Of a stretch of 9,019 nucleotides of DNA, positions 6,297 to 9,019 are shown piece after piece. This DNA is from an uncultured Burkholderiales bacterium (GTDB lineage: Bacteria; Pseudomonadota; Gammaproteobacteria; Burkholderiales; Burkholderiaceae_C), in NCBI GenBank assembly GCA_903887655.1, contig CAISQQ010000186.1:1-9019 (forward strand), written 5' to 3'. Made by a program: the position numbers and the translations under genes. The notes under the pieces are model-generated. The model worked only from the letters and a program-made list of their open reading frames with translations. It made no database searches and had not been told where the DNA came from. Numbering within the stretch: the stretch's first letter is position 1; each line of letters begins with the position of its first letter.

Positions 6297-7001
6297 TTAA
6301 GGTCGGCTCGATGGAGCCATGGGTGTGACCTGGGTAGTGGTGGAGTCGCGCTGGGTGAAGTTCACGCTGGTGATGATCACTTGCCCTTTTTTATTCTGAC
6401 CAAAGACCACGCTTGCGTTTCGGGTATCGATGGATTCAAAGGGCTTTTTCCATGCCCGCTCGATCATGCTTTTTGATGAATTGGACAAGTTGCTGAAAAA
6501 ACGCTCGAGTTTGGTGTAAATGCGGTCCATGGCGCCCTTGATACTCCTTGAGGGTGTCGGGTTTTGATCGGCCAGCGGCACAGTCATGTCGACCACCCCC
6601 CCAGTGCGCTGGATGCTCGAGAGAAGGAACTGAAGTTTCTCCGGCAAGTCACTGGGCTGCACCTCATAGACAAAGCGCACGCGAACAACGGGCAAGTCAG
6701 AGGCCAACGCCGCCGCCAGGTGTTTGTCAAAACTGTCGGTCTCGATGTAGTCCAAATTGGCCCTAGGCGGCGCCTTGGGGCTGGTGCTCGCAGGCACAGA
6801 CGTGTCCATGCCAGAGACAATTGCGGCCCTTGTGGCGGCTGAGGGCCCTGGGGCGCCTGAGGCGACTGAGGCGAGCGCAGTCTCGGCGCTCGAGGGCTCT
6901 TTGGCAAATGGGTTTTTGAGGATAGAGCACCCGCTCAAAGTGCCCAAGCTGATCAAAGCCCCATAAAGGGCAAGTCTTAAAGTCCTGGTGTGGTCGTTCA
7001 T
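6297..7001 (-). CDS. Uncharacterised lipoprotein
   Basis: A 234-residue protein I do not recognise. A positively charged start (MNDHTRTLR), a hydrophobic segment and the lipobox LSGC (L22-C25) indicate a lipoprotein processed by signal peptidase II. Ser at +2 means no Asp inner-membrane retention signal, so outer-membrane sorting is likely. Residues about 30-84 are an Ala/Ser/Pro-rich linker. Residues about 85-220 look folded: FDKHLAAALASDLPVVRV, then LPEKLQFLLSSIQRTGGVVDM, then a helical IYTKLERFFSNLSNSS segment and a beta-like C-terminal part (NASVVFGQNKKGQVIITSV). The name-length range and lipobox recall Bam-type accessory lipoproteins, but I see no diagnostic motif and do not claim one. 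ATG 7001 has no clear Shine-Dalgarno site. It is divergent from sucA and may be co-transcribed with the DUF3820-like gene. Confidence 0.8.
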   Translation of the reverse strand: MNDHTRTLRLALYGALISLGTLSGCSILKNPFAKEPSSAETALASVASGAPGPSAATRAAIVSGMDTSVPASTSPKAPPRANLDYIETDSFDKHLAAALASDLPVVRVRFVYEVQPSDLPEKLQFLLSSIQRTGGVVDMTVPLADQNPTPSRSIKGAMDRIYTKLERFFSNLSNSSKSMIERAWKKPFESIDTRNASVVFGQNKKGQVIITSVNFTQRDSTTTQVTPMAPSSRP

Positions 7002-7082
7002 GTCGGGAATTTCTAATGGATTAAAAGGTTATCCCCCTATTTTGATCGATTTTTGGCTTTTGGTGGCACAATACGGCACGAA

Positions 7083-7102
7083 TGTGTTCCATGTGGGACA
7101 TG
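7083..7102. promoter_or_regulatory. Imperfect dyad in the lipoprotein-sucA divergent gap
   Basis: TGTTCC (7085-7090) and GGGACA (7095-7100) form an inverted repeat around a 4-nt centre. One pair is G-T, and the repeat extends outward only with wobble pairs. It sits between the two divergent starts and could be an operator or a leader hairpin of sucA. The rest of 7002-7191 holds a direct repeat TGTCGCA (7101-7107, 7128-7134), a T8 run (7139-7146) and no strong sigma70 promoter; the best plus-strand match is TTGATC (7042-7047) with CACAAT (7067-7072) at a long 19-bp spacing. Confidence 0.25.
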
Positions 7103-7176
7103 TCGCATCTGCTAACCGGTGCAGCCGTGTCGCAGAGGTTTTTTTTATAACCAACTAAAGTTTCCCCAAGGGAATC

Positions 7177-7182
7177 GGAGGT
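7177..7182 (+). promoter_or_regulatory. Strong ribosome binding site of sucA
   Basis: GGAGGT is a near-perfect Shine-Dalgarno sequence, 9 nt before ATG 7192. It fixes the sucA start and agrees with the conserved N-terminus that follows. It is clearly the strongest ribosome site in the window. Confidence 0.8.
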
Positions 7183-7191
7183 CAGCGTGCC

Positions 7192-9019
7192 ATGAGCGGT
7201 TCATCGTCTCTATACCAAGCCTATGCGGGCAACACTTATCTCTTTGGGGGCAACGCCCCTTACGTCGAAGAGCTCTACGAAAACTACCTCTCCAATCCGG
7301 CCAGTGTGCCCGAGACTTGGCGGGAGTACTTTGATGCTTTGCAGCATGTCCCAGCACTCGATGGCAGTCAGGCCAAGGATGTCCCTCATCTGCCTGTGAT
7401 CAATGCCTTTGCCGAGCGCGCCAAACAAGGCGGTACACGGGTGGTGATGGCCTCAGCCGATGAGCAAATGGGGCGCAAACGCACAGCGGTCCAACAACTG
7501 ATCTCTGCTTACCGCAATGTCGGTGTGGGTTGGGCCGACTTGGATCCTTTAAAGCGCGCTGAGCGGCGTGATATCCCAGAGCTCAGCCCCAGCTTTTATG
7601 GCTTTAGCGATGCGGATCAAGAAGCGGTGTTTGACACCAGCAACACGTTCTTTGGCCGTGACCGCATGCCGCTCAGAGAGTTGCTCAATGCACTCAGAGA
7701 AACCTACTGCGGCTCCATCGGCGCAGAGTTCAACTACATGTCCAACCAAGACCACAAACGGTGGTGGCAGCAAAAATTGGAAGCCATCCGCTCCAAGCCC
7801 ACCTTCAATGTGGATAAAAAGAAACGTATTTTAGAAAAACTCACCGCGGCCGAAGGCCTGGAGCGGTTTTTGCACACCAAGTATGTGGGCCAAAAACGCT
7901 TTTCACTCGAAGGCGGTGAGAGCTTTATCGTGTGCATTGACGAGCTCATCGATCGCGCGGGCATGATGGGATTGCAAGAGGTGGTGATTGGGATGGCCCA
8001 CCGCGGGCGCTTGAACGTCATTGTGAACTCGATGGGTAAATTGCCCGCGGATTTATTTGCCGAATTTGATCACACCGCACCCGAAGAGCTGCCCAGCGGA
8101 GACGTGAAGTACCACCAAGGTTTCAGCTCCGATGTGAGCACCTCCAGTGGACCCGTGCATTTGAGCTTGGCATTCAATCCTTCTCATTTGGAGATTGTGA
8201 ACCCGGTGGTGGAAGGTTCGGTGCGCGCGCGCATGGACCGCCGCAACGACCCCAAGGGCCAACAAGTACTGCCCGTTTTGGTGCATGGCGACGCTGCTTT
8301 TGCCGGCCAAGGGGTGGTGATGGAGACGCTCGCCTTGGCCGAAACCCGGGGTTACTACACCGGGGGCACGCTGCACATCGTGATCAACAATCAAATCGGC
8401 TTCACCACCTCGGATCCGCGTGACTCACGCTCCACACTTTACTGCACCGATGTGGTGAAGATGATCGAGTCGCCGGTGCTGCATGTCAATGGCGACGACC
8501 CGGAGGCCGTTGCTTTGGCGACCCAGTTGGCACTGGAGTTTCGACAAACCTTCTCCAAAGACGTGGTGGTGGATATCATTTGTTTCCGAAAACTCGGCCA
8601 CAATGAGCAAGACACTCCCAGCCTTACGCAGCCCTTGATGTACAAGAAAATTGCGGCCCACCCAGGAACGCGCAAGCTCTACTCGGATCGCTTGGCCTCG
8701 CAAGGACTGGGCGAGAGCCTGGGTGACGAGATGGTCAAGACCTACCGCGCAGCGCTCGATGCGGGTGTGCACACCGTCGACCCCATCGTCACCAACTTCA
8801 AGAGCCAGTTCACGGTGGACTGGAGTCCTTATTTGGGCAAAAAATGGACCGATGCGGGCGACACCTCCTTGTCGCTCAATGAATGGAAGCGCTTGTCTGA
8901 GAAGATCACCACGATTCCTGCGAGCATCACCCCGCATCAGCTGGTGAAGAAAGTCTACGACGACCGGGCGGCCATGGGTCGAGGCGATATACCGGTGGAC
9001 TGGGGCATGGGCGAGCACA
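7192..9019 (+). CDS. sucA: 2-oxoglutarate dehydrogenase E1 component (3'-truncated)
   Basis: Thiamine-diphosphate-dependent E1 of the TCA-cycle 2-oxoglutarate dehydrogenase complex. It decarboxylates 2-oxoglutarate and passes the succinyl group to the E2 lipoyl arm. The frame from ATG 7192 has no stop to the window edge, giving 609 residues of an expected 930 or more. The N-terminus matches the E1o pattern of a short E2/E3-contact segment (SLYQAYAGNTYLFGGNAPYV, then VEELYENYLSNPASVPETW). Conserved E1o motifs follow: KRFSLEGGESF, MAHRGRLNV (H270), FNPSHLEIVNPVVEGSVR, the ThDP/Mg2+ region HGDAAFAGQG (D367) with NNQIGFTTSD (N399-N400), and GHNEQDTPS with QPLMYKKI. No active-site change is seen. 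It starts its own unit with a strong ribosome site, divergent from the lipoprotein gene; sucB and possibly lpd would be expected to the right. Long minus-strand open frames inside it (for example 8425-9018) are codon-bias shadows. Confidence 0.96.
   Translation, partial: MSGSSSLYQAYAGNTYLFGGNAPYVEELYENYLSNPASVPETWREYFDALQHVPALDGSQAKDVPHLPVINAFAERAKQGGTRVVMASADEQMGRKRTAVQQLISAYRNVGVGWADLDPLKRAERRDIPELSPSFYGFSDADQEAVFDTSNTFFGRDRMPLRELLNALRETYCGSIGAEFNYMSNQDHKRWWQQKLEAIRSKPTFNVDKKKRILEKLTAAEGLERFLHTKYVGQKRFSLEGGESFIVCIDELIDRAGMMGLQEVVIGMAHRGRLNVIVNSMGKLPADLFAEFDHTAPEELPSGDVKYHQGFSSDVSTSSGPVHLSLAFNPSHLEIVNPVVEGSVRARMDRRNDPKGQQVLPVLVHGDAAFAGQGVVMETLALAETRGYYTGGTLHIVINNQIGFTTSDPRDSRSTLYCTDVVKMIESPVLHVNGDDPEAVALATQLALEFRQTFSKDVVVDIICFRKLGHNEQDTPSLTQPLMYKKIAAHPGTRKLYSDRLASQGLGESLGDEMVKTYRAALDAGVHTVDPIVTNFKSQFTVDWSPYLGKKWTDAGDTSLSLNEWKRLSEKITTIPASITPHQLVKKVYDDRAAMGRGDIPVDWGMGEH

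Noticed and set aside
6297..7001. Lipoprotein as a BamC homologue
   Set aside because: It shares only the general layout of lipobox, linker and domain. I see no BamC-specific motif, and the length is shorter than that of BamC.
7108..7146. Intrinsic terminator or attenuator before sucA, based on the T8 run
   Set aside because: The T8 run is clear, but no stable GC-rich stem ends directly before it; the best stem is 5 bp with a 19-nt loop. It is kept only as part of a low-interest leader observation.
8425..9018. 197-residue open frame on the minus strand inside sucA
   Set aside because: It is antisense to intact sucA motifs and has no recognisable domain. The plus frame encodes conserved E1 sequence throughout.

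Overview
The window looks like a chromosomal housekeeping segment of a betaproteobacterium, most likely Burkholderiales and perhaps Comamonadaceae. The evidence is moderately high GC, a pyruvate dehydrogenase E3 carrying its own lipoyl domain (a known betaproteobacterial arrangement), and an E2-E3 gene order followed by genes common in that group. The taxon is inferred from gene content and protein style, not from a marker gene. No mobile element, CRISPR array, rRNA or tRNA was seen.

Layout. 1-2985 (+) is the 3' end of a pyruvate dehydrogenase operon: the E2 acetyltransferase gene (aceF, cut at the left edge) followed 12 bp later by lpdA (E3). 2986-3229 is a gene-free gap that contains a promoter-like sequence and a small hairpin. 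3230-4162 (-) is a secreted NlpC/P60 (C40) cell-wall peptidase with a long low-complexity tail. After a 205-bp divergent gap, 4368-5968 (+) is a two-gene, translationally coupled unit: an AcuI/YhdH-type NADPH-dependent acrylyl-CoA reductase and an isochorismatase-fold protein. 5952-7001 (-) holds a small DUF3820-like protein whose 3' end overlaps the previous gene tail to tail, preceded in the same direction by an uncharacterised lipoprotein. From 7192 (+) to the right edge runs sucA, the E1 subunit of 2-oxoglutarate dehydrogenase. Its frame stays open to the edge, so it is 3'-truncated.

How the genes relate. Parts of two 2-oxoacid dehydrogenase complexes (pyruvate and 2-oxoglutarate) flank a roughly 4-kb block of unrelated genes for cell-wall, acyl-CoA and unknown functions. 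The two complexes are in separate transcription units.

Most notable points. (1) The isochorismatase-fold protein keeps the usual Asp and Lys but has Gly where the catalytic Cys should be, and it carries a Pro/Lys-rich insertion. (2) An orphan promoter plus hairpin lies in the lpdA-nlpC gap with no gene to serve. (3) The NlpC/P60 protein has an unusual Ser/Ala/Pro/Asn-rich tail of about 130 residues. (4) The lipoprotein divergent from sucA is unrecognised. I saw no clear new multi-gene system; most of the window is ordinary core metabolism.
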